A stretch of DNA of 64,000 bases from the NCBI GenBank assembly GCA_004352715.1, contig SCFE01000003.1, positions 3,928,668-3,992,667 of the forward strand, given 5' to 3'. Below are positions 11,566 through 23,540 of the stretch, in pieces; position 1 is the stretch's first letter; every line of letters begins with the position of its first letter. The position numbers were made by a program, and so were the translations under genes. The notes beneath the pieces are model-generated. The model ran no database searches, was not told where the DNA came from, and saw only the letters and a program-made list of their open reading frames with translations. The stretch is from Hofstenia miamia (taxonomy: Eukaryota > Xenacoelomorpha > Acoela).

Positions 11566-13008
11566 ATTGAGCATTGAGCATTGAGCAATGCTCTTTTCGT
11601 GAGGCGATTAATTTATATTTTTTATATTGTTATGTATGTAGGGTAGGTCAATTCGTATTTTTAATGTCAATCAGTAGATAGTCCTAAATAAAAGAACTTA
11701 ATATGTAAGTGATACAATTACTATAAAGCCCCTGCATCAGATATGTATAGTAATAGAAGCATAGATATAGGTATAAAAATAAGTACACTTTGTAATATGT
11801 GCATTGTACAATTCTCATTTTATTTAAGTTATTCTGTTAGAGTTCAAGAAATAAATTTCTTAACTTAAATTTTATAGGGTGGGGGGGCGCAAAACATATA
11901 TCTTGCCCTGAAGGATTATTGTTGGGACGCGGAGTAACATATGAAAAGCGCTAAGTCCATAATAGAGAATTCAGAGAAAAACACTAATTTGTGATGGATA
12001 TAGCGCTGTTTGAAAAGAAAGTAATACTTTGTGCATACAGCAAAGTGGGATATAACTTCTTTTGGAATAAAATGAATGTGTGTTATGAGAGCCCTACTTA
12101 AACTCTATACTTTGGTACAAATATCTGGATTTGTCAAAAAATGGACTTAACGCCTTTTGGAATTCAGCTCTTTATTTACCTTGCAACGAAGGATTATTGT
12201 TGGAGAGGGGCAGCTGCCCCTACTTCTCGCGTCCTTATTGCTTAATATATAATTTGGCGCTTAACACACCTTACATATTATTGCAATGTGCAAAAACAAC
12301 TATTCACGCATAAACTGTTTTTGTCATCCATAAATTATTTTCGCCAAAGCTATTTCTACAGAGTAATTTGCTTTGCTAAAGTTTCTTTCCAAATTCGTCT
12401 AAAAGTATTACTATTTGTTAAAATACTTTCGTAATATATATATATATACATATCTTGATTCTGAATTGAATTTCTTAGTTCTTCAGACTGATCCCAAAGC
12501 AGCCTGATATTTTCGTGGGAAATCAATAACTTAAAATTGCTTATATTAGCTACAATTACTAAAATACATTTGCAAAAGTTATCTCTGCAAGCAATAACGT
12601 ACCAAAATGAATAAATATGTTTATTCATCGTACAATTTGTTTAGCTTTTAGTCATCCAAAGTATCATTTTTTCATCATTAAAATATACAGTAAACAAAAT
12701 TTCAACCGAACTCCTGCATATATTTTAGCAGGTGAAGGACTCATTGAAAAGCCTAAATCTGCCAATGTAGTTTTGAACACATGTCTGATAGCGCATGCAT
12801 CCAATGATATTCTCTTGTAAATTAAGAATAGTTTATCCGGAAATAAGAAAATTTGTGTGACATGCCGATTTAAAAAAATTTATTAATTCATATGTCAGTT
12901 TTAATATCGTTCATATTCACTCAAATATGTTGACTTGGAAATGTATGACTTTGCATTGAGCACTCAATTTATAGGCCTGCCACTTTTCAAAAACTAGTTT
13001 AAATATAC
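11566..13008. repeat. 1443-bp direct repeat, copy 2
   Basis: Second copy of 10122-11564. Both copies end at the same AAATATAC; copy 2 then continues into unique sequence and a TA microsatellite. No coding content is supportable. Confidence 0.9.
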
Positions 13009-13020
13009 AAAAATGTACAA

Positions 13021-13023
<3 letters not shown>

Positions 13024-13058
<35 letters not shown>
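13024..13058. repeat. (TA)n microsatellite
   Basis: Long uninterrupted TA run just downstream of the second 1443-bp copy; the surrounding 13009-13540 shows no gene. Confidence 0.9.
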
Positions 13059-13060
<2 letters not shown>

Positions 13061-13597
13061 TATTAATTATGTAGAAATGGACACAGTATATAATGTATTT
13101 TTATTTTTTAGTTTGATTTAGTGAATCAATTAACAAAAAGTATTATAAATGGCTAAAAGCTAATAAGTTCACTTTATAAGTTTTTAAGGCTTAGCTGACT
13201 TCTTTACATTACTAATTTATACAAATTTGAACATGCTGGTCACAAACATGAATTTATTTTGCTGTATCACCTTCAAGTTTTTTGAAAAAAGGTGAAATAA
13301 AATTGATCTGGAATTGTCAAATCTAAGCTTCAAAGTTTAATTTCAATCCTTAGTTTTGAAGACAAAGTTAAAAATTTTGATTTTTCACAAAAAATTCCAT
13401 TACCATTGAGCCATTACATACTATATTTAGATAGATTTTGACAGAATTAACCGAATTACGTTATAACTGTGTGCATGAATAGAAATAGATGTACAGTATT
13501 ATTCACTAGAAAGTCAGAAATTTTGGTTAGGGATTGTCATTTGTGTGCATTTGAGTCATCTTGCGTCAGCATCAATACAAGTTCTGCCAGCATGGCT

Positions 13598-13870
13598 GGC
13601 AACTCATAGCATTGTAGCTCCGCACCAAGACTTCAATCAATTGATGGTAATTTTGTGTTCTGTGTCTCACCAGAAAGCCATTGCAGACATCTTTGAGGAA
13701 ATCCATGCTGCCAGCTCCACTGGATTCATCAGATGAGCAAATTGCGGATCTTACAATGACTGCTAAGTTTCAGGCGCAATAATCTTTTATCTTTACATCA
13801 CTCACTGCTGAGAGCATTTTCTTTAGATATTGAAAAGCTGTTTCCATTCTATTCATACTCTTAACAAATT
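13598..13870 (-). pseudogene. Possible transposon-derived ORF remnant
   Basis: On the minus strand a frame from about 13734 reads DVCNGFLVRHRTQNYHQL followed by IEVLVRSYNAM, up to a stop near 13600. The order (short N-terminal helix, FLxxxRxxNY, then xLVxxLxxSYxxMxC) recalls a repeat-derived protein family common in arthropods and other invertebrates, in which MSLKIHFLHSH follows. That following block is not present here. Family assignment is from memory of its general shape and is weak. Confidence 0.22.
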
Positions 13871-14432
13871 GTTTTATGAGTCTCAACTTGTTGTGCATGC
13901 TGCACATTGCTGACACCAAGATATCTTCACCACAAAGTCACTAATCCATAGTTGATAGCAACTTTCCCATAGGCACAGGAAACAACGCCATTTGGTGTAA
14001 CCAGCCAGTAGTCCAGTTAAAATATCAATTACTTTAAGGTTCCCACAAATAGTCAATTTTAGTTGACGATATTTGATACGATTCAGAATGAATTTCAGAT
14101 TATTGTAAGTCCCATGGGGGTGTTACTGAATTTTCAACGGAAACTGACGGATACTTGTTCCCATTATGAAGCAGAACTGTTTCAGTGCAAACAACTCTGC
14201 TTCATGGCGAGTGTAAGATCACACACCAAATCATTAAGCTCTGCTTCATAGATCAGGTGCATTGCAATAACATCCTTCATTACCTCAAAATGAAGAGTAA
14301 AAAATCCATATTTCTGCACACAATTCAGATCTAGTAGAGACAACAATGGGTCAATATCAATATACCATGATACAACAACTTATTACATCTGGTTTTAATT
14401 TTAGCACAAGCAAATATAATTCAAAAAATATA

Positions 14433-14715
14433 TCATTTTTGTTTGAATTCATAAATTCACAATTGAAAATTTCTAAGACCTCTAATGGTGATGAACAAAA
14501 ATAGACTTTAGATTTATAATCAGCATATTTGAAATAGTAAGAGACAACTACTCATATGCAGTGTTTCAATTTTAACATTAATGTAAAAATACAAAATTCT
14601 GTGGTTTTTGTTTGATTTTCAAATGCAAAAGTTGAAATATTAAAAACTCCAAGAGTGATGGACACAAACGAAGTTCAGATTTAGAATCAGCATGCTTGAA
14701 TTAACAAAACACAAG
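14433..14715. repeat. Diverged tandem duplication, period about 167 bp
   Basis: TTGTTTGAATTCATAAATTC...GATTTATAATCAGCAT (landmark at 14511) recurs as TTGTTTGATTTTCAAATGC...GATTTAGAATCAGCAT (landmark at 14678). Between the landmarks both copies carry matching blocks (AATTGAAAAT / AGTTGAAATA, then TGATGAACA / TGATGGACA). The copies have clearly diverged, so this is a genuine old duplication and not an assembly effect. No coding content. Confidence 0.6.
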
Positions 14716-15191
14716 TAATCCACAGCCAAAATAAATTTGTTTGATGGTAATCAATACGGGTTAATAGGTTATCCCTTATAAATGTTTGATAATAAAAAGA
14801 TGTAATTTTATTCAAGCCGAAAGCATTTGATTCCCATGGTTTTCTTTCTAGTTGGCTTTGGTAGGTAACGAAATATTTTGAGCATTGCTTAAGTGCACGT
14901 GAAATTGTCCTTTATGCAATAATAAAAAGTTTGCGCAAAGCTGATAATAAACCTTTAATGTGCATTAGTTTTACTTTTAAGTCTTTCAATTATTATATTC
15001 TCCATTGTACTCCTGTTTTTGTTATTACTAAACTTGGGGAGGTTGAAGTTAGGGGTAAGTTCAGGGTTAGGGTTTTCCCGTTAAACACATGATTCTAAAG
15101 ATTTCATGAAGATAAGTAAATGAATTTACAATTTAACAAATTCACTGAAATTTTATGGAATCCAAGAATTTCCAATTTCATAATCTTACTA

Positions 15192-15232
<41 letters not shown>

Positions 15233-16435
15233 TATATACTATGCAACATGCTTTTTGTTACAGAGATTCTGTGTGGTGGAAGGGATGCATTTCATCGTTG
15301 CAACATCGAAACTAAACTTAATTTTTACGACTCACGTCTAGGTTTTTATAAAATTGATTTTTTGCATAAAACCCTACTTCCCACATTTTCAGCAGTAGTA
15401 CGCATCTTTTGCTGGTGCTTCTGAATACTTTGAAATCCAAGCTCCTGCCAAAAATTTCATAAAAACTTGTCCAGGGAATATACATCGCAAACTAACGTGA
15501 TAATTGTTTAATTAACTGAAGTCAGTTGTCTGAAAGCTTAGTTTCTACGTCTGATATCCTCCTATAACTATGTTATCAAAATATCTTGATTACGTGCACA
15601 TAGAGGTATTGAATGCATTTTTTTCTTCCTAATGCAAGACACAGTCAGACAATAAAAGTTTTGTCATGTTATGCTATCAATTGTATTTCCAGCATGTCTT
15701 ACAAATGACAAAATAACAGCATAATTTCCCAATGACGAACCATTAACAGAATAATGTCTATAGATAGACACACGCAAGACTCTGTGTCATTGCATTTCCA
15801 AGAACTGCGCTTTACCGTTTAGTTTCAAAAAGTTAGTGTTATTCGTGTGAAAAATTCACATTGATTTTCTTTAGATGCAATGTTAAATATCATTTTCAGT
15901 AAGCCTTGAATTTGAAATTTTGTATTTTTCTATAATAATTAATTATAAAATAATTTTACAATTTTTTAGCAATTTTATGACGGCATTTTGTATTAATAGA
16001 CAAGAAAAGAATGAAAATGCAAATTTTGCATACAACTTGCTGCTTCAAATGGCTAATATTAGTGAAAAAATCGCATAAAGTTTATAAAATATAAAATATT
16101 TTTCACCAGGAAAATGAAAAGATCCATGCAATTTTTATGTAAATATGTACATGTATTGCAGCTCTTGAGGTTCACTGGGAGAAAGGACTCTCAAAATGTC
16201 TCCTCTGAATTGACTTAAACTGCATTTTGTGACCATCAACTGTTACTAAGTATTAAAAGGAATATTGGAGCGCTTCATTCGAGATGTACCACGTCCAGAT
16301 ATTGATCAATTCAGAATATATTTCAAAAGGTAATTTCCAAACATAAAATGAAACTCTTTAGGTTGTAACTCAAGATCCTAAGGAAAAAGTTTTATATACA
16401 TCTAATACCTACTGACGGTTGCTCACCATGACACA
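14716..16435. other. Non-coding stretch with microsatellite
   Basis: No gene, RNA or complete element is recognisable. Contains the TA run at 15194-15237 and, near 15050-15080, a short AGGGTTAGGG string that is not a telomeric array. Confidence 0.45.
15194..15237. repeat. (TA)n microsatellite
   Basis: TA run interrupted only by an ACAC; the apparent YIYIYI proteins around it are translations of this repeat. Confidence 0.9.
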
Positions 16436-17062
16436 GCCACAAATAGGTATAATTTGTAAAACTTTCTTGATTGGTCCAGTATGAATATTATGGAATTCAA
16501 TGTATCTAAGTGTAAGGCACTTCTTTTTTCAAATTGCCCGGAAACCACTGATAACCTAACTATATACAACACTAAAATACCATGGAAATCTAAAACAACT
16601 GATCTAGGGCTAATATTAACAAATGATCTTACTTGGAACAACCATATTCATGCACTTCTAAATAAAGCATATTCTGTTCTTTTCAAATTAAAAAGAAATA
16701 TACCTTACTGGTGTTCTCTGAAAGTAAAACTTACACTACTAAAAAGCATGTGTTTTTCAATCCTTACATAGCAATAAGGTGTTTGATTGTATATTTATCT
16801 TAGATATCCATACTCATTGTTGTTATATTGTATAATTCTAAAAAATATTGTGCAAAAAATTTTCGTCCTCAAAACGTTAAATAGGCTGTTTTTCGTTAAG
16901 GCAGCACAAACACAAATATCCATGCTTTCTAAAAAAAAGAATGCGTTCAGAAAAATTTTTCAAAATGATGTCCTTAAATATAAGAATACGAACAAAGTTC
17001 ATTACAATAAGTTTTTCAAAAATCTATTCTTAGCGCTTGCCATTCTTGGACAAATTCCTTAA
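16436..17062 (+). pseudogene. LINE reverse-transcriptase C-terminal remnant
   Basis: The main frame (16481-16771) contains FNVSKCKALLFSN, then a DLGLILTNDLTWNNHI block and NKAYSVLFKLKR. These are the thumb-side motifs that follow the YADD box in CR1/Jockey-type LINE polymerases (usual forms: N.xKCxVL.F, DLGVxxxxxLxWxxHI, KAxxxLGxIKR). A preceding WSSMNIM fits the usual Trp-containing lead-in. The catalytic fingers and palm are absent, as expected from 5' truncation. The next frame (16787-17062) may be a continuation after a frameshift, but its motifs are unclear. Confidence 0.7.
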
Positions 17063-19010
17063 CACTAGAAACTCGACGATGGGTCAAAAGGACCTATAAG
17101 CCTTTTTTTGCTTCATTATTCATTCATCAAAAACATTAGCAGGCACATATACTTCCAATTATGTTGATAATCTCATGAAATTTGTATTTAGTAAAAATTT
17201 TGTTTCAATTAAATAATTTTCGCTTTTGAAACATCAGATGTAAATATATTCTCAAGGAGTGCTCGCTGTTTTAGTGTTAATATGTTTTCATAATATGGCG
17301 AACCATTGAGATGATCTCTTCTCTTGCGGAATGAATTGATTGCTTTTGAGCAAAAAAGGATAGTTCTCTTACGACTGCATATAATGCAAACCAATAACAA
17401 GAACTTAAGAAGGGTTTATAGATTAGTGTTGTCTAGTATATATTGATTGTGAAAAATTTGACGGTAGACCATTAAATAAAATTTAAGTTAATCATATTTC
17501 AGGAAAGTTTTTGGCATATCCTGTCAAAATTTGTTCTTTGGTTGTAATAAAATATGCAAAATCAAAAAGCCCAACTACCTCACATCTTGGTTAAGCTATT
17601 TCCAGATTTGGAGATACATATGCTAGGCTTCGCACATACTCGAACTCGATGTGAGGACGGAAAGCTAAACTAGACATTTCATGTACTCGAAACCAAGTTG
17701 ATATTTGCTTGAATCTCCATTTTTGCCCGTTGCTTCAAAGAATCCATCGAAAATTCTTTATTTACCTCAAAGTGCAAGCAATTCAGCTTGTTTCTTTTAC
17801 ATATTTAATATTTTGAATTTCTTTCGTACATTTACATAGGTTTGTTCATCATATATTAGTATATGTAGATAAGTTTAAATATAATTGTAACTCGCAAATT
17901 AAGCTTCCAAATCGACTCGAAACTAAAATTCCATTTGCAAGGGCCTAATAAATCTACATGTCGATTCTATTATTTTCACCGCAATCGCATTCGTTTTTGC
18001 TAAGAACATGCTCATCAGAAAAATCTTCCCAGTTTTCAAGCGAAACATTTAGATTAAGAAGAAATATTTCACATTTCAGGGAAATTTGGATCAAAAAATA
18101 TAAAGCATCCCAAACTAACATAAAATATAGTAAAAGCAGTAATTGCGTCGCTAGACACTTAAAAATGTAATATTTATACCCAAATTCAAAATTTTTTGCT
18201 GACTAATTTACACAATTGATTTTCTTGATAAACGTGACTATTAAAGTAATTTTCCGATTTCGTATAATAGATGAATTCATTAAGTCAGATTTGCTGCAAC
18301 TGGATCAATATTTAAGCATTAATTTCACTTCGGCCCAAATTAAAATCCGCCTGAGCCCAGTCAAGGGGCAACTCAATTTTCATATTGAACCCAAATCCAG
18401 GTTCAAGTTACAGTATATCAAACTGCAAGATAAATTTAATGATTAGCCTTAAACAACCCAGGAAAGTTTGGTCATTTTTCTGTAGTTCTTGAAAAATTTT
18501 TTAGTACTTATATCTTAACATCTAATAAAGATGTCATGGAGAGAATTTAAATCATTTTTTAAAAATTGGAAAATTCAAATAAACGTAGTTAATCTTTTTA
18601 ACTACTTCAGTCACAGCAGTACGCTTTAATGGATATTTTCAACACTATATCATTATATGGAAGCATGCGCACCAACAAATATGTCAATTCCTAATGATTT
18701 TCAAATTTTCTTTAAATATCCTTTAAATCCTTTAAATATCTGGAAAAGTGCCAGGCTGCTTAAGGATAATATAAATTCGACCTAATGCCAGCTCACGCTT
18801 AAGACCAATTGAACAATGGCATCAAAACCCGAACAAAGTAAAAAAATAACTAAAACAATGCCACAAATACAAATACAAAGAATGGTAACTGTGTTCACCC
18901 GGAAAACTTATTTCACTAAGGAATACTTTCAAAAAACTAAAAACTGATCGTAATGGTCACTTCTTTGTATCTTATAGGGGATAACAGTTTAATATTACCT
19001 TCCTATTATA
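17063..19010. other. Non-coding stretch
   Basis: No gene, RNA or intact mobile element recognised. The short frames at 17209-17400, 17958-18170 and 18216-18446 lack motifs and look like chance. Confidence 0.45.
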
Positions 19011-19557
19011 CAGGGTGGGCCAAAAGTTAGGGGGCAGTGATACACAAGCGCGTCATACAGCACAGTTTTGAAGGAAAAGTTCTACCCAGTTGTCGCAGAT
19101 TGGCCCGATATTCAGGAAAGATGGCTTCAGTATGATGGTGCCCCAGCGCATTATGAAAACGTGGCTCGTAAGTGGTTGACTTACACTTTTGGTAATCGTT
19201 GGATAGGCCGACGGGGAGGACTATAGTGGCCCCTAAAATCTCCTGACTTCTTCCTCTGGGGAGTTACTAAGGAAGCTGTGTTCAGTACTAAACCACGTTC
19301 TTTGTGACAAAGCTCTGGAGTAATTGAATGAAAAGCGTTGGTTATTCTTTCTTTCAACTTTTCCAAAGTGTGTTCATCAATGGAGAACAGAGTTTTGAAG
19401 TGCATCGAGGTAAATGGTGGACAATTTGATTATTTGTAAATAAAATGCTCATTTATTATTCATTACATTACAGTGAATGTATATAAACTGAATAAATGCT
19501 TCATTTACATTAAAAAATTACATTTTTGGTATTGCCCCTAACTTCTGGCTCACCCTG
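19011..19557 (+). mobile_element. Internally deleted Tc1/mariner element, 547 bp
   Basis: Inverted ends CAGGGTGGGCCAAAAGTTAG (left) and CAGGGTGAGCCAGAAGTTAG (right, reversed), 18 of 20 matching, flanked by TA on both sides (19009-19010 and 19558-19559). The inner plus strand still encodes the C-terminal part of a mariner transposase: QYDGAPAHY (second catalytic Asp), NRWIGRRG, a stop codon, then WPLKSPD (third Asp) and FFLWG. The N-terminal DNA-binding domain and first catalytic Asp are missing. It is a MITE-like deletion derivative that would need transposase from elsewhere. The ends resemble those of the larger element at 40100-42412. Confidence 0.88.
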
Positions 19558-20172
19558 TATATTGAGTTAACTGCATAATATGACTGCCTTAATCTTATTT
19601 TAATATATTGCTTCACATAATATTTATGCTACACAATTTGTCAGAATTAAATATTTTGTTGAAATTAACAAGGGCACAACAAAAGAATATTGTATTTTGA
19701 ATATTATTAGAAGAAACACTTATGAAATAAAACAAATTTAGTCGAAATAAAAATACTTAGCAAAGAATTAAAAGGTTTTCCACTGTCAGTTAAAAATTAT
19801 TTTAATGTAAGAGTTTTGAGCCTTTAGCAGTCTCATTTACATTCTGATGTCTGTCAATTTCATCTCTAATGCAAATTTCTTCAAAAGGCATAAACAACTT
19901 TCTCAAAATTTCCCATCTACAATCAAGATCAATTACGGGTGATAGATGTGCTCGTGCACATAGACTTTTTGTTAAGCTTAATCATTTCTTCTCATCTGAC
20001 CTACGAAAATTATTGCTGAAATTTACTAGCCTAAGGCCCGTATCGGTCAGCGACAAAGGTGTACGAGAAAAGGTCGGCCATAAGGGCTCTCAATCCAATA
20101 TAATTATTTGTCGTTAATCGAGGATTTACATTCTTCAATCAATTTATGTGAATTACATTATTGATTTATAAG

Positions 20173-20206
20173 AATATATATATATTATATATATATATAT
20201 ATATAA
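20173..20206. repeat. (TA)n microsatellite
   Basis: TA run broken once by TATTATAT. Confidence 0.85.
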
Positions 20207-20465
20207 TAGTACTCAAATTTCAAAAGCTCAATTCAAAATTTTAAGTGCTCGAAACAAACTCAATATTGGCATGAATTGGATCAATTTTTCTTCAAATTTT
20301 GCCTGTAGCGTTGAAGATTCCATTGACCTTTCACATTGTTCTCTCAAATAGTGAGCCATCCTGCTTGATTTTCTCATTTATTTTAACATTTTGTATGTAT
20401 TTTGTACATTTATATAGGGTAGCAGAATTATGTATAGCTTAGTCTAAGTAGAAAAAATTTTAAAT

Positions 20466-20484
20466 ATATTTATAATTATATATA

Positions 20485-20528
<44 letters not shown>
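20466..20528. repeat. (TA)n microsatellite
   Basis: Long TA array whose left part is ATATATAATTATATAT, itself self-complementary, so the strand can fold on itself. Confidence 0.9.
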
Positions 20529-20530
<2 letters not shown>

Positions 20531-20619
20531 ATTATATTGTAACATATTAAGAGTAAATTAGAAGTGAATTAGTGTAATTTGCTTATTTTGCAGTCACAGC
20601 CAATTATTATGGTTTGATG

Positions 20620-20649
20620 CACGATTTGTCAATTAATTGACAAACCGTG
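20620..20649. repeat. 30-bp near-perfect palindrome
   Basis: Centred on AATT, with TTTGTCAATTAATTGACAAA as a perfect 20-base core and arms extending to CACG/CGTG with one mismatch. There is no loop, so it is a classical two-fold symmetric site or a degenerate foldback end. Function unknown. Confidence 0.8.
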
Positions 20650-22249
20650 TATATAAATCTATGGGAAACTGGATATAATGACTCTATGACAAACCAACTG
20701 CCGCATTATATTAGATAGAGGCCACGGCTAGGTCACGGATAGGGCCTTGCCCTAGAAAATTTGTATTTTTTTTGTTAAACACTATAGCATTTAACTTTTG
20801 TTTTTTTTCAGTACAAGGCTGCATGAAATATTTGTAAAAATATCTTTACTAAATTTTTAGAATAAGTTACTTAATATTGGTTTGCTCGTGTAGAGTGTTG
20901 TTTTCAGGCTTGTGTGTTATTGATTGCATGCTTATTCAACAGTTAAAAGAGTTACACAATATTAATTTTGAAATTGCGTGGCATGCCGGAATCAAGGTCC
21001 ATTTCAAGTAGGTTTTTTAGATAGAAGCACGAAATTTATTACATAAAGAAGCGCAATAGTTTACACATTCCCAGCAACATTGCATCGAAGGAAAAAACGT
21101 GTGGGTGTGAGGAAACACTTTCTTGGAGAGGTTGAGTTCCTCATTCGGAGGGAAATAGATGACCTTGAACTAGTAGTGCTATAAATTTTTAATGACCTAA
21201 CAATTATTTTTAAAATTATATATATTATCTTTTTGCGAGGAGGAATATTTGCGAAATATTGATTTAATTGGTCATATAATTTATGAATATAATAAAATTC
21301 ATTCACTCATAGTTCAGTTGTATATATTTTGCGTCTGTCAGATGAAATGTTGATTGTCCAACTCATACAAGAAGTCACTGTGCTATACATAAGCATATAC
21401 AAGTTATAAGCGTAGGATATCATTATATTCTAAACTTTTTCTAAAGAGTATGTAGGCTTGACATAGCTTTATCATAAACAGCGTTCTTTGGTGGTTTCAT
21501 TCTATGCTTACGAAAAGAATGAATTTCTCACATTCTTGAATATTCTATCCATAACTCTTTTGATGAATTGAACACTAAATGAAGTACTACTGAGAGAACA
21601 GAGTAACTTTTGAAACCTTAAGGAAATCAGTTTTATTAAATACCTTAGCAATCCTGCAATTAGATAGTATATTGAAGCTATAATTCATTTCACAAACACT
21701 TTCACAATGTTGTTTTAAATTGGAAACATGTTTTGAGATAATTTCAAAAATGTGAATTTTGTGTTTCTCATTAGATTTTAATAACGATTTGACTGTATTA
21801 TATCAATATTTTTCACATTCAATATATACTATCCCACCTAATCAATTTGTCATTTCAGAAGTGGCCTATAAATGTAGCATATTACATTTGCTAACATTAC
21901 TATAAGTATGTATTTATACTTAGTGATCCGTAATAGACTATATCAACAACGAACTACTGTTTAGAAAGTTGTGTTATATTTGAACTTTCCGGTAATATAA
22001 TATTTAATAATTAAGTAAAAATATATAATAGATATTTTGAATGCACAGAGGTTACAACTACTATATATAACTCGACTCGAATTTTAATTAAAATTGCCTA
22101 ATTTTAGACTATTTCTAAGCGTATTTAAATGAACACGGTTATTTTTTTTATTTGGCGCCAGTCACTCATTTGCATTTATTTTATGTAATGCAAAAATGTA
22201 TTTTGCATATTGATTTTGAAAATTATGGTAAATTGTTAGTTTATATTTT

Positions 22250-22273
22250 ACATATATATATATTTATATATTT

Positions 22274-22315
<42 letters not shown>

Positions 22316-22322
22316 ATATAGC
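22250..22322. repeat. (TA)n microsatellite cluster
   Basis: Two TA arrays separated by a short TTTATATATTTCAA spacer. Confidence 0.9.
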
Positions 22323-23042
22323 TATATAGCATTCTGATTTAAAGCATATGGAGTCTATAGTCTATATACAGTCTTTATTTGTGTATATTTTATCATATTT
22401 TCATGTTACTAAAATTTTGAAGTAAAATAGTGTGATTTTGGTGCTAGATTAACAAAGCTGTATCAATGGAATACAGAATGTGGTCCGATTAAGGCTTGAC
22501 TAAATCCAGCCTAGTGATTTCTAATACGAAAAACGAAAGAGAAGTAGAAAATTGGTAGGAAATATATAGAATATTACAAATTCCCTTCCTCTTTCTAGTC
22601 TTACAATAACATTCCATTTGCTTCGAAACAAGCTGAAAGTAAATTGTCATTTCAAGGGTTCACGAAACAAATTAGAGAGTTTAACAAGTAATGAAATAGT
22701 ACCTCTCAAAGTAGAAACCTTAGTTATATACTTCTGCTAATGTAAGTCGATATTGCGTATTTTTAAAGGACTTTGTGTAATTAGTTTTGAAAGTGGGGAA
22801 AAACAATTATTTCTTATTTTAATAATCTCACTTAATATTAACGTAGCTTTACCATTATAAGCTAATTCTTTAGTTTGGTTACGTAAAGCGACTGGTTGCA
22901 TTAAATGATGCTTTGAGCGCCTTAGTAATTAATTATTCATAGTTAGTAATTCTCAAATTAGAACCGTCACAATACCAAACTGAATTTTTGTGACTTCATT
23001 TTTGTTTATCGAACTACAAATCTCCAGGCAGTGATTACAGTA

Positions 23043-23540
23043 GGGTTAAAAGTGTCCTCCCACGATCAATTTTTATCAGGAGATTCTAGTCGAAAATGCA
23101 ATTATGTTGTTCAAATTATTTATCACGTGATATTTTATCATCTGATGGAAAATCCATAGTGGGAACTAGTTCTCAACTTCAATAATATTTTGATTGAAAG
23201 AAACAGAAATAACAACATCTGTTGAGTGATTGGTCTGTTTTTGAATGTAAACAATGCTAGCAAATTTTCAAGCTGAAATATTTTAACTTCAATAATCGCG
23301 TTTTACGAGTCTGTTCCCTACTTCAACCCCTACTTTAACTAAGAAATTATTTTCAAGTAGCTATTCGATTGGAGTTTTAGTATCGGTCCGACTTTTATCA
23401 GATGGCAAATTATCAGATTACAGTTGTTTTGCTAAAATATCGGATTTTTCACCTGATAAAAAAGCAGATAGTGTTTACACTATCGAGTTTTATCAACGAC
23501 TTCTTGACAGGTGATAAAGGAAGATAGTGGAAACGCACCC
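23043..23540. mobile_element. PIF/Harbinger-like MITE, about 498 bp
   Basis: The right end read in reverse is GGGTGCGTTTCCACTATC, then a TTTATCA block. The left end is GGGTTAAAAGTGTCCTCC, then CACGATC and a TTTATCA block, giving an imperfect inverted pair of roughly 38 bases. Flanks are GTA (23040-23042) and TTA (23541-23543), close to the 3-base TWA target duplication typical of PIF/Harbinger. The interior has many TTATCA/TGATAA words in both orientations. No transposase. Confidence 0.6.

Larger units (their letters stand above)
19558..23042. other. Non-coding stretch with microsatellites and a palindrome
   Basis: No supportable coding sequence. TA-rich arrays lie at 20173-20206, 20466-20528 and 22250-22322, and a near-perfect palindrome at 20620-20649. 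The 61-71 codon frames here are translations of AT repeats or lack motifs. Confidence 0.45.

Noticed and set aside
15050-15080. AGGGTTAGGG, telomere-like
   Set aside because: Only about two units in a degenerate context; not an array.
15120-15424. Proteins with YIYIYIYI runs (also near 22152, 34216 and 58565)
   Set aside because: Translations of TA microsatellites.
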